Position numbers and translations under genes: made by a program. From Chaetorhynchus papuensis (lineage: Eukaryota; Chordata; Aves; Passeriformes; Rhipiduridae), in the NCBI GenBank assembly GCA_013396525.1, contig VWYX01000391.1, positions 597,345-661,344 on the forward strand: a stretch of DNA of 64,000 bases, read 5' to 3'. How positions within the stretch are numbered: position 1 is the stretch's first letter; each line of letters begins with the position of its first letter. The notes under the pieces are model-generated. The model searched no databases, was not told the origin of the DNA, and saw nothing but the letters and a program-made list of their open reading frames with translations. Positions 25,802 to 37,219 of the stretch are shown in pieces.

Positions 25802-26976
25802 AGCTTTGAATCTTCACAATCCAAGCACCCCACAGGTCAGGTGAGCAGCAGTTTGCTCTGCCTGGCTTGGTGCCCCATCAGACAAACACCCAGCCTGCCA
25901 CCAGGCAGTCACTCTAATGCAGAACCACAGGTTACAGGAGCTTAAAGTTATACTGAGAAACAATCTATTTGGTAGATGTGTTCAAGTCTGGGATTTTACT
26001 GATCCAACGTCAGTCTGCTTCTGGAACAAGGACCAGTCAGTATCACATTTTATAAATTAAAAAGTTTGTCACAATTGTCTTTATAAAAGTAATGCAAAAA
26101 AATATGCATTTCCTATATATCTTTAGCTCCTACACTCAGGTCTTTGGCTGAGTGCTGAAATCAGTGTTACTGACCTCAGACCAGCGCTGACTTATCCCAG
26201 TTGAAAATCTGGCTCACAAAGTGATGTCTGAAAAAGATTTTGAGAACCTTTTCTGAGAATGAGGTTCACTGCTCTTGCTCTGGAACACAGAAAGGCTATC
26301 TCATTTCCAAGAACAGCAGCCTCCAGCCTCAAACACATTAACTGGGAAATTCCTGGCCACACAGTTCTGATAAGTGCATACACCTGGGATGTTGTCATTT
26401 TGGGTGGATGATGTATTCATCTGATTATGTAATATGCAGATCAGTGGATTTTTGAAAAGTAAAAACATATCAAGCTCCTCTGTGCAGTAACGTCTATAAA
26501 AAGAAATTACAAAAAAAGGTATAGATAAGCTGGCAAAAGAAACAAAGCATCTCACAGTAGAAGACACAGAGGTTCACCACTTTTTTAGTTCATCTAAGAG
26601 ACTGAGAGATGAAAATCACAGGGCAGAAAAACCTGGCCTTATGAGTTCTTTAATCCAGTAGAAAGTCATAATGGGGAAAAAAAATGGCTGAAAGGAAAAT
26701 CCAGACAAACTCAGTATTAAAATTAACACAAATTAACAGTTTCAGTGGGAAATTAGTAGAAGAAATAGATCAAGAAATCCTCCACCATTTGATGTTTTCT
26801 ACTATGACTGGATGTCTTTTTGAGAGGCATATTTCAGACGAAAATTATATTGCAGGTCATAAGTGGATAAAATCAACCAGTGTACAACACAATATTCTTC
26901 TAGAGCCTTAAAATCACCTCTAAAATCTGTACTGGCCAAGCAGACAAAGGCCTCAGAGTACACACAAACCCAGTGG

Positions 26977-27004
26977 GGTGGGGTGAAGCTGGTGGGGTGA
27001 AGCT
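26977..27004. repeat. 14-bp tandem duplication
   Basis: ggtggggtgaagct occurs twice head to tail (26977-26990 and 26991-27004) without a mismatch. Confidence 0.9.
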
Positions 27005-27518
27005 GGAAAGACTGGCCTATGGACAGAGATATGTCTCAGACCTGAAGCTGCTGAGAAACCAGAAATACCATAAAGGAATCCCAACAGATACTTATACAGC
27101 TAGTTCTTGATTTACACATTCCCCAGCAGTGCTTTTCACAAAAATGAATTGTCTGAAATCAGGTTAGAAATCCAATAATTCTGAGTTCAGTTTATTAATT
27201 AGAAGCACCAAGAGGAGCAGCTGCTAGCAGGACTTCTGCTGGGCAGGAAGGAGCCCTGCTCCAAACGCCTCCCCTGGCCTGCTGCAGGCTAGTTTTACTG
27301 GGTTGTCTTTGGCCTATTAAATAATAAATATTATAAAAAGGGGCAGTTTCACATATCTTCCATCAGAGCCATCAGCTCAACCTATTTATCACCAGAGTGC
27401 CTTCATTCCTTAATTTAATGCTTACGCAACCACTCTGACAATAGCTGGAGGAGAGCATCCATTTGAAAGAACAAATTCAAACTATGCTGCATTCCAAAAT
27501 GAAACTTATTCTGCCCTC

Positions 27519-27568
27519 AAACATCCATCTTATTTATCTTAATAAAACATCCATCTCTATTTATCTTA
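27519..27568. repeat. Imperfect 25-bp tandem duplication
   Basis: Two copies of an aaacatccatct...tttatctta unit lie side by side, differing by a few bases. Confidence 0.75.
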
Positions 27569-28573
27569 GAGTTCTTAATATTAATGTCTAATCTGCATTA
27601 ATTTAAAGGGATAGAGGTTACAAATGAGGTTAACTGTGATAAGGCCAATCAATCTTCTGACGTTGTGGTAACGCAATCTCGTTAAGAAATAAAACATCCC
27701 CCTTTATGCTCTTGTTCCTCCCTTCTTTTCTTTAAACATGGCAGCCTTGGTGCCATGTTTTACCTTGATTTCTCTGCCCCACAGCTCTCCCTGTGGGGAC
27801 TCTCTGAAGTGGGCTCAGGGTGGGGGTAGAGTAGGGGGTATGAAGGCTGAATGTGCCACTCTCTAAATGAAGTGTGAATTGCATAATAGCAACCTCTACT
27901 TCTTCACTGTTCAGAATTAAAAGAGATGGAGGCATCTCCCACCTCAGCAGGGCCTCTGTCACCAGCCCTCCACTGAAAACTGAGCATACACAGATGGGTG
28001 AGGGAGAAAAAGAAGAGGGAAGTCATTTAGAGGGGATGAAGGCTCATCTCCTGACATATCCTCAAGCCTGGGGAGTGAAACACAATTTCCTTTCCAGTGA
28101 AGTCTGCCAGCAACACTCAGCACTCCAGAGAGTGCACAGGTCTGCAGGTCAGCACTACCTGGATAAGAGGGCAAATTCTGCTAGCAAACCAATTTAACTG
28201 GCTGCACTGGGCAGCTGCAAACAAAGCATTGTCCTAAAACAGCCCAAAATCAACAAACAAACCAACAACAGACCCAAAACTAAAGTCTGTACCAACAGAT
28301 GCTGCCAGTCACATTCTGAAAACATTCCTGTTATTAAAAGGAAATTAAGAATTAGGAGTTGAGCATTAACTGGGGAAAAAATGGTTAAGCCTTTCTATGG
28401 ATTTTCACTTTTTAATAATAATTTTGGCAGCAATAGTAAAAGTTATCATAAGGGTGAAGATTATTCAGCTGCTCAGGTACAAAGATCTGTCTGACAAGGA
28501 GAAGCTTCAAAAGCAGAGAATCTCTTGATGTCTAAGTCTTGAATAACGTTACCTGTATTTTTAGTAAATCCTC

Positions 28574-28626
28574 ACTCATCTTTCTGTGTCACAGAATATC
28601 TCTCATCCTTCTGTATCACAGAATAT
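28574..28626. repeat. Imperfect tandem duplication, about 27 bp
   Basis: ctcatctttctgtgtcacag followed by aatat is repeated almost at once as ctcatccttctgtatcacag followed by aatat, with two substitutions. Confidence 0.85.
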
Positions 28627-30358
28627 GTGAAATATTTGAGGAGATTCTTGAAGATAATCAGTGCACAGGTGTGGAATGGGGTAGGCAGAAAAAAAACCAA
28701 CAGAGAGCAAGAAGAAAGGAAGACAGTTTTGTTCTGACTAAGCTGGATGACACAGCAGTGCACACACTGTAGGCACACATAATCTTTGGCTCTGTTTTAG
28801 TCAAGAGGCAGCACCAGCTCTTATCCTTGCTGGTTTGATCCCAATTATATGACCTCTGCCTTATAGGAACTTTCCTTTTTCCCCTAAAAAATTAAAGGTA
28901 TAAGGTGAAACTAATCAATGGAACCATAAAGCCATATGGTGTTTTGGTCCTGGATGATAAGTTTATACTCTGAGAATCTGCAAATTAGCTGTGAAAATAA
29001 AAAAGAAGCACTTAAAAATAGATCAAGCAGAGATAAAAGCCTTGGAACACATTGTAAAAATTACAGATCCCCAGACCCATTAAAGTGAACTAAAAGCAAA
29101 TGACAATGTGCCTGGCCAGCAACTTTATCAAATTCAGTAAAAAGTCCATTTCTTTCTTTATCCAAACAAAGGTCTGTGATCAAGAGCACCTCACAATGTC
29201 ATATGTTATCTAGAAAGCCATACTGTGTCACCAGCTGATAAACATCATCAGGAGTCCAGTTTCCATCTCAAGGGAAACTTCTGGGGCTATCTCTGGTTCA
29301 CCACTAGGTCAGGTCACTAAAAGTTTTCGCTGACCTGAACCTGATCCAAACCAAAGAATTGAAATTCCTGACCTGCTCACCCCAAGGAACAACTCTAATG
29401 AAAAACTGATACGGAATCATACAGTAGAGCAAGAGCATGACTGGAGCATCTGTCTGAGACAACTTCAGAAGAGCACCTGTCTCTCTTCATCAGGAGATGC
29501 CCTATATTACCATGGCACGGACTTGAAGTGAGTCTTCTTGTCGGGAAGCTATTCTGCTCCTTTTCTTGAGTTACTCTAATAAAAGAATGTGAAACAGAAC
29601 TGCATTTTCTGGACATTCATGGTAATTTGTTTGTAAAACCTCCCTTCCTTAGTGTTTCTCCTTGAAATCAATTCTTAAAGCAACCTGAAACCACTTGCAA
29701 CAACAGTGCTATTATTTTTCATTAAAATAGAGAGTGATCAAACTAAATTTCTGGCCAATTCTAGCTCTCTGTAATATAAATTTCCTAAGGCAGTCCTGCA
29801 ATTTGGCATGCTGGCTGCTTCAACAGCTCTGTACTGTCACAGTAAGAATTTACTGAAATGCACTTTAATCTCAAAGAGACTTAAAGTAGACACCGCACCA
29901 AAATGTGTAAAGAGTAGTTGGTTTTAAAAACAGCACAGAAATGGTGAAATGAGCATCCACTGGAGCACCCAAAAATAATTTTGTCATTGTCATACTGAAG
30001 ACGCTTCAAATATTGATTATGGATAACATTTCTGTGGGTTCAGTCTCAAACTGGGAGACAAGTAGGTGGGGAGTGTGGGGAGAGGGAAGAGTTTTTTATT
30101 TGCTTCTTTAAATTCTGACTCATAAATACATAGCTCAGGACTATAAAGAACGTGCAAGTGCTACAGAATTAACCCCTGCTGGTAGCCTGTGGCACACCTC
30201 TACTCCTGCAGCAACATGCACCAATTTACAGAGTAAGAACATTCTGAAGTGATTAAGAAAGTGCCTGTGTGGCAAAGCACAGTGGTGTGCAAAGAGCTGG
30301 GCAGCTCTGAGCAGGCAAGCAGCACACTGGGCACAACCTGAGAGCAGGCAGGGAAGTG

Positions 30359-30829
30359 CTGGTGATGCCTTTTCCTGGGCTTTGAATCAAGAGTCAAACA
30401 TGGATAGAAGGGAAAAAGGGATTTTACCTTGGTATTTATTTTAAGGATCCTTAGGTGCACCACGCCCAGGTCAAATGCACCTCCATGCACCCCGCAGTGC
30501 ACACCCACCAAAGATCTGGTATCACATTAGAGGTGTTACTAATTAGCACATCTATCAAAGATTCCCCAATGAGAGGCTCAAATGAGCCCCCCCTCCCCAC
30601 GGAACCTTCCCCTGGATGGTTCTATCTCAGTTTACAAAATGTGTTCTGGAGAGGACCTTGGGCTCTGGGCACACTGATCCCTCACTACGAAGCTTCTAAA
30701 ATGTTCAGTCTCCCAGCTTGACAAACAGGTCCAAGAATGTAGGCCAAAAAAGCACCAAGAATACAGAAGTTGCAAAAATATATAACCGGGGTAAAAAAGA
30801 AAAGGCAAAAATCATCATGGCATCACTAG
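30359..30829 (-). mobile_element. Solo LTR, copy A, with 4-bp target-site duplication
   Basis: The LTR spans 30363-30825 (463 bp) and shares almost its full length with 49704-50164 and, reversed, with 58076-58526. Its ends form a 7-bp inverted repeat TGATGCC/GGCATCA with the TG...CA termini required by retroviral integrase. Flanks are ctgg (30359-30362) and ctag (30826-30829), a 4-bp duplication with one mismatch; 4-bp duplications are typical of gammaretrovirus-like (class I) elements. Sense is minus, set by the AATAAA polyadenylation signal, which reads on that strand. No second LTR or internal retroviral gene lies nearby, so this is a solo LTR left by recombination. It differs from copy B by roughly 5-6 percent, judged by eye. 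Confidence 0.85.
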
Positions 30830-31083
30830 ACTGATCAAACCACCTCAGCCAAAGAAGTCCTTTGCTGCACACAGCACACACCATATCCTGAGCCTGAGGT
30901 GCAACACCTGGCTGATGCTCATCACAAAAATGCTGCTTGGAAATAACAATTCTGTCCTCCTCCCTACAGCTTCAAGGTGTCTCCCCATTTCATCATAATT
31001 TTCAGCCAGCTACTTTATGTTAGATAAATCACTGATAACCTAATTACATAGCTAGATAAGTCAGGAACAGGACAATGGAGGCA
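30830..31083. other. Short spacer between LTR copy A and a CR1 end
   Basis: Unique sequence of about 250 bp; nothing recognised in it. Confidence 0.5.
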
Positions 31084-31140
31084 GAACCAGGTGACCCACG
31101 GGGGTCCCTTCCAACCTGACACATTCTGTGTTTCCATGAT
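31084..31140 (+). mobile_element. CR1 LINE 3' tip
   Basis: 'ccaggtgacccacgggggtc' followed by 'ccttccaacc' and 'cattctgtgtttccatgat' matches the extreme 3' end of CR1, where the element normally ends in repeats of an ATTCTRTG-type octamer. Only about 55 bp are recognisable, as expected of an old, heavily truncated copy. Confidence 0.7.
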
Positions 31141-32925
31141 CCACCTTCATTGCTGAACTCGATGCAGAACTGTAAAATTACTAACACAACACACATGTAA
31201 CATGACATAAATGTATGAAATTCATAAAATTCATCATGTGGTTTTACACAAAATACAGTATTCAATGTTACATATGTTTTTTCTCTCTCTTTTTAAAATG
31301 TATTCTCCCTTTCACACAGACTATGGAAGGCAGGGAGCAGCCCTCCTAGAAGGTTTATTTAGACACTTGCTTGGTGACAGCATGCAGGACCCCCATTGCT
31401 TTACAAATACAACTTCAGCTGTGCAACAGTAAGAAATATCATCCTGCATCAGCAAGATTTGTTGAAATTTGTCATTCTCTGCTTTTATCAATCCTTTGTG
31501 ACATGATCTCTAGTTAAATTTGAGCTTTTCCTGTTAAATATTGCTCCTCTTTCAGTTTAGAAATTTGTCTATTTCCCTTAATTGGCCATATTTAAGCTGC
31601 TTCTTCCCAGGAACTGCTCAAATAACTGATTAGAATTGGCTTTCAAGTAGCTTGAGAACGTGTATTTATGACTCTGTGATCATTAGACTCGTTTTCTTAG
31701 GTCTGCCATACCAGGAACAGGGAAACAAAACCTTTAGGATGCTTGGCACTAATAATTTTTTAACAATTTATCATAGCTTTCCTCAGGGAAAGTTCAAAAA
31801 CATACTTGTAGCAGAAATATTTTTACTTAGTGCAAAGGCATGTGAGCAGCCCAAAATTTCTCGTGGCTACTTCGCACATGCTACACACAGAAGTGTAAGA
31901 CAATACATAAAACTCCCTCACGCGTTACTTGATATTAAAATACTTTTCCTGGCTCTTCAACATACACAGTCCTCAAAAATTCATCATTTTGGGATGAATC
32001 TGACTGCCACTTTCATTTCCAGCAGCAGGTCAGTGTTAATTTACTCATGGTTTCATCCATCATTCGTGACCAGAACTGTATTATTACTCATGAAATGAAT
32101 TCATTCTGGTGTTTATTTCACTGAAAGTCTTAAGAGTAGCCCACCTACCTACAGCACACATAATTTCTGGGGAATGCTTTCAGATTTGGAGTCATACAGA
32201 CCACGGCTCAAAAGATCTCACTACAAAGAGGACCGTGCAGATTTTATCTATTTCCATGGCATTCTCACCCTGGGATTTTTGGAGGGCTTTGGAAGGGATG
32301 AGCAGGTGAAGGCTGAGTGAGGCCTACACTTTAGGCTATGAAAGCAGAGAGAAAACTACAGCACAAAGAGCAACACTTGTTGTAAAGAAGACTAGAAAGG
32401 AATGATTTTTTTTCAATGTCCTATTGACGAAAAAAAAAGACACAGCAGAATTTTCCTCAGTCTAGTTGTTAGGGAAGATTTTGGAAGAAGAAGAAAATTG
32501 GATAGCACAGTGTCAAGGCCCAGCAAATGAAAGGAAAAGGACGGCTATAGCCATAATAGCAGTGAAAGCAATGGAATGGAGAAAAGAAAATAAAGTTCTG
32601 ACATTATCAACCTTTTTTTAATATAGTTAGCAAGTAATTAGCAAAACTGTAAACTTAAGAATGTCAAAGGATTAAAGCTTTCTACAAAGAATAAAGAAAT
32701 TTGGGTTCTCATCCTGGCTCTGACCTTCACTTACCCCGTCCTTAAGTCTCCCTGTGAACAGTTTTACAATGGTAGCACTGTGCTGTGGGTTGTGGTATTG
32801 CTGCTTGAGAAAGCCCTCCAACTTTTCAGGAGAGGGAGACAAAATAATTTAAATGGAAAAAAAAAAGCAACACAAATATTGTGAGACTACAGGAGGGGAA
32901 GGATCCAGCCAATCTAATAAACATT

Positions 32926-32977
32926 AAAAAAAAAAAAAAAACCCACAAAACAACAAACAACCAACCCAAAAAAAAAT
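32926..32977. repeat. A-rich tract (A16 then A/C units)
   Basis: Sixteen A (32926-32941) followed by CAAAA/CCAA-type units and a second A run. Confidence 0.8.
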
Positions 32978-33181
32978 TCACATGTGCCTATTGTGACTTC
33001 TTGCCACCAACTTATATTGACATAGATGTGTAGCACGCTGCCTTGGGAAACAGTTCTTGGGACTATCTCTGCTTTTTCTGACAAATAAATTTAGAGTTTG
33101 CATTTACTGCTTTAACTGTAATAATAAAGAAAACAGTGACTGACTTGATAAAGCAAAGCTTTAATTTCATGTGGTTTTAAT

Positions 33182-33201
33182 TATATTTTTTAAAAAATAT
33201 A
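33182..33201. repeat. Perfect 20-bp AT palindrome
   Basis: tatatttttt immediately followed by aaaaaatata. Simple A/T content makes chance a likely cause. Confidence 0.85.
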
Positions 33202-36200
33202 TAAAAGAGGCAGAAAAAAATAACTGCTGTCAGTTGAAATTCTTGTTGCATTTGATACAACTGATAAGTATGGCTCTCAATGAAATGCTCCTTGAATTAA
33301 AATTCTTCTAGAAAAATGTGTACCATTATAGAATTCAACTCCTCCATCAATAAGATGATGAATGACAGCCTGAATAACAAAATCAAGTATGTTTATTTGG
33401 CCACTTAGTTCAGCGGACACATGACAAATTCTGCTTGTCCTCACTGGAAAACACTGCCAATATTTTAAATCCCAGATTCTTTCTGCCAGAATATCCTCTG
33501 CTTTATAAAACATGACTGCAGTAATTAGAAAAACATCTGTGGTGATCTCTTCAGACTGAGGGAGTCATCCCCTGAATTCATGACTTGACTGGCTGCTGAT
33601 TATTATGTTAAAAGTAGTTAAATAAACTTTGATTTAAAATACCACTCTCATTCAAGTGGTCTAACAGCATTGGACTGATGTTCAGCAGTGAAGAACAATG
33701 ATATTTAAATTCAAGTTTAAGGTTTGATGCCAATTACTTCTTATGCTGCTTTTTTTATGTTATAAGCTCTAAAACAAAAGGTTTAAGAGAAAATATTTTT
33801 ACCTTCTAGTCCTTAATTCTTGGAATTCACCACAGACAGGCAAGATACTGGGTAACCCCACAGCGTAGTAGGCAGATATTTAAGTCCTGCTGAGGCCACT
33901 TATTTAATCCCTTTATTTTTAATGAATAACAATTTAAGAAGCATGAGATCACATGATGAATACCTGCTCATAACCCCTCCTGACTGAAGCAGAAGGAATC
34001 CGACTTAAGATTTATTTGGAAGTTTCACATTTCAGGATGAAATGCATGAGTATTAATCACCTAAATGTTTATTTACAACACATCAAGATACCCCCTCCCT
34101 TTTCCTTCGAAGTGATGGGGAGATATCTCACCTCTCTCCAGTTCCAGTTGTATAACTCACTTGTGGAAAGAAACAAAGTCATTTGAACTCAAACCTGACC
34201 TGTCTCAGGATTCCTCCAATGCACATTTTTTTCTCTGTTGCTTTACTCGTATGAAGCCCAAATCCACAACTGAACTCAGCAATAATTACTAAGGAATTAA
34301 CAGGACAGTTTTACCCCTGCTAGCCAAACTCTTTGTCTAGAAATCTTAGCTCTTACACTTACACTCCTCATCAAAAGCTGTGGAACACCTGCAACCAGCT
34401 GCCAGCTACCACCATCCCAAAATGCAGATAACACCAAGTTTTTCCACCCCAGAACTTTTCCTCGAGCAGCTCAGCACATCACTAATTGAAAGTAAATAAA
34501 GGGTTTAATGATTCAAGCCTGTATAAACCTTTTCCAATTCAAAAGCTAGAAGTCTCTTAAGGATAAAAAACACTTGCATAAAATCACTGCAGTAGAGCAC
34601 AATCAATCCCTCTATCTCCATTTGTTTGCTTTAGCACTTTACAAGGTTCCCTCAATTCTCAGGTCCAGATCAATCATTTGTTAAAGAAAGAAATGAACAG
34701 GCTCGGGTGCCTCAGCAGAATACTGATAAGGAACAGTGTCAGCTCATTTTAACTGAGGACAAAAGCCAACTTAGAGATTTTATTTTTTTTCCTCTTCTCA
34801 TCCTTGGTAGAGGACTTTTAGAAAATCTACCACCAAGGTGAACAAGACAGAAAAAAGAAGTTTCCTAGCAACTCATCTATGCTTCTTATCTGGCTTTTAT
34901 TGAATATCTCTGCTTTGAATGGATTTGTTGGATTGCCATATGTCATAGATTGACAACATATTTTTCTTTTAATCTATTTTCAGTGTTATTTGTTGAATAT
35001 TTACTCAAGACAACACCATTGTAAACCTTGTAAACTTTCTGATTTAGCTTAATTAGGTCAAGGAATGTGTGAGGGCAGTACAAGCTCATCACAAGCAAAG
35101 GACTAAAGTAAAAACAATATTAAGAAAGAGCAACTTACTTGTATTACAGTTGCTTTGAGTGCTGAAACTAAAGGACAAGCATATTTTGAGTTACAAGAGC
35201 TGTAAATTAGCACAGGTCTTTCATCACTACAGTAAGGGGAGAAAATGTTATTCCCATGATTAAACAGCTTAATTGCTTTCATTTATATTAATTTCTTTTA
35301 TGCCAATGACCTCACTTTGACACCTGCACCCAGTAACACACCAGTCCCACCAGTGACTCTCCAGCATTCACCAAACACTGCTTTCAGCCACATCTACAGA
35401 TCAGCTACAAAAAACATGCAAAAAGAAACAGCACTATAAATAGAGTTGGGAGCCTGATGATGGGGTCAAATACTATCTGACTGGTGCTGTGTGAAAGGTG
35501 TTTTTACTCTGCAATTGATAAAAGGAATTATCTAGGAAATGGTGTAATACACACTGAAAGTCACTGAAATTACATCCAGGGGCAGTGCTTAAACAGAGGC
35601 TTTTGCTGGTGTCACTTTACTCTCTCTGGCACACATTACTCGATGCCTTATCTCCATCCGCTCCTTGCCACTACAATTTTTTATTGCCCCAGTCAAAGGT
35701 AACAAAATACTTTGGGGCTTTCCACTGGAAACTAATGAGTTTCTCCAGCCTTTCCCAACAAAGCTACATGGAAGTTTCACTGGAACACTGATTGATATGT
35801 GCTAATTCTCTCCCACATTACAAAGACAAGTCACATGCACTTGGAGGAAGATGGGCTATTTTCAGACATGCCAAGTGACTGACTGTGATTCTGCTTGAAG
35901 ACACAAGAGTGACATAAGAAATATGACTTCTACCCGTTAACAAATTCCCCCAGGTCCTGGTTTCGGAGCAAGTGTTCTTTTTCTGATCCTGGGGGATGGT
36001 AGTTAAACCTCCCCTGAAAAGGCAGCCAAAGAAACCAGGCAGGGGGTACCACACTGAGACAAGTTCCTTGCCTGCTTCTACCAACATTCTTACTGCTGTC
36101 TCTGCAGCAGTGAGGGCTAACAGAGTGCTGCTATCCAAGAGCTGCATCTATGAGCCTCATCTCTGTGAAATGACATCTGTGCTCTACAGAAACATCTTTA

Positions 36201-37170
36201 CTTTTGCTCAGTCTTCTCCCAGGCAGACTCTGTGCAGCAGATCACACACACAAATGACTCAGCCATGCTCTGGTTCTCTGCCCTCAGATGGTGAACATGC
36301 CCTGGGCTCAGCTTCTCAGCATCTATGAGGAACACTCCAGTTAATTAAGTAGCCTAATGTGTCACCCTAGGCATTAGGCTAGAGTGTTCTTAAGAGATTC
36401 TTCCTATATTAACTGAATTTAGCTTCATTTTCTATCAGGATGTAGCAGCTGCAGGAAAAAGACAGCCTCAGACCATTTTAAACTGTTTTCCATAGCCTGA
36501 CCTTCCTTTTCTTTCTTCCTCCCTTCTTTTTCCAATCTCATTCCATTTTTCTGACAGTTCTGACAGCTCTGTATCACTTTCTTACCATTATTTAAAAAAA
36601 AAAAAATTAAAAGTATTAAATTGAAAATGTGGGGAAAAAAATTAATTAAAAATTACACTTTTTTCTATGCACACACACGGAGTCACTACCTGTACATCAA
36701 AAGTGTGTGAAAAATGGAAAGGGAGCTGGCTCTGGAACCTCAGCATGAGCAATAAACAGCTGCAAGGGCTTTCCACCTCCCTGAGCTCCTGGTGCTGAAT
36801 ACCTCCTGGCTGAGTTATGGGCACAAGCAGAGTTACTTGCCACAAGAGGCTGAATTGTGTCTCATCCAAAGAAAACCAAAAGCCAACCCCTGCACTAGAA
36901 GGCACAGCTTCTGAGCCATGACAGCAATCCTTGGGAGTTAAGGTTTCTGCCCCTTTGAATTTCAGGTGGAATGACACATTTTCCAAATCTCTGTTCATCA
37001 TAACTACACCTGTGCATTGCCAGCAGTGCACGACACATATTTACAGAATTCCCACAAATGTGAGGCTTTGATTATTCACAGCTTTTTTCCTGCATTCTCA
37101 AACTGAAGCACAGGGAATCCAGACTTTTGTGCAGAAAATAAAACACGTAAAACCAGTGCAGTTTAGCAGT

Positions 37171-37219
37171 TTTTAAATAAAAATTTTAAAAAATTAAAAA
37201 AATAAATAAATAAAAAAAG
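37171..37219. repeat. AT-rich low-complexity tract with AAAT units
   Basis: About 50 bp of A runs and TAAA units. Confidence 0.75.

Larger units (their letters stand above)
20216..30358. other. Non-coding stretch with small tandem repeats
   Basis: AT-rich unique sequence. It holds a T13 run at 20700-20712, a TAAA microsatellite, an A/C-rich tract, a hairpin at 25755-25801 and three short tandem duplications, annotated separately. Open frames are 60-109 codons with no domain. The part at 29306-29374 has four AGGTCA-type half-sites. No exon, tRNA or other RNA gene could be supported. Confidence 0.5.

Noticed and set aside
31652..32098. 148-codon plus-strand frame
   Set aside because: No motif, irregular composition and no neighbouring exon-like segments.
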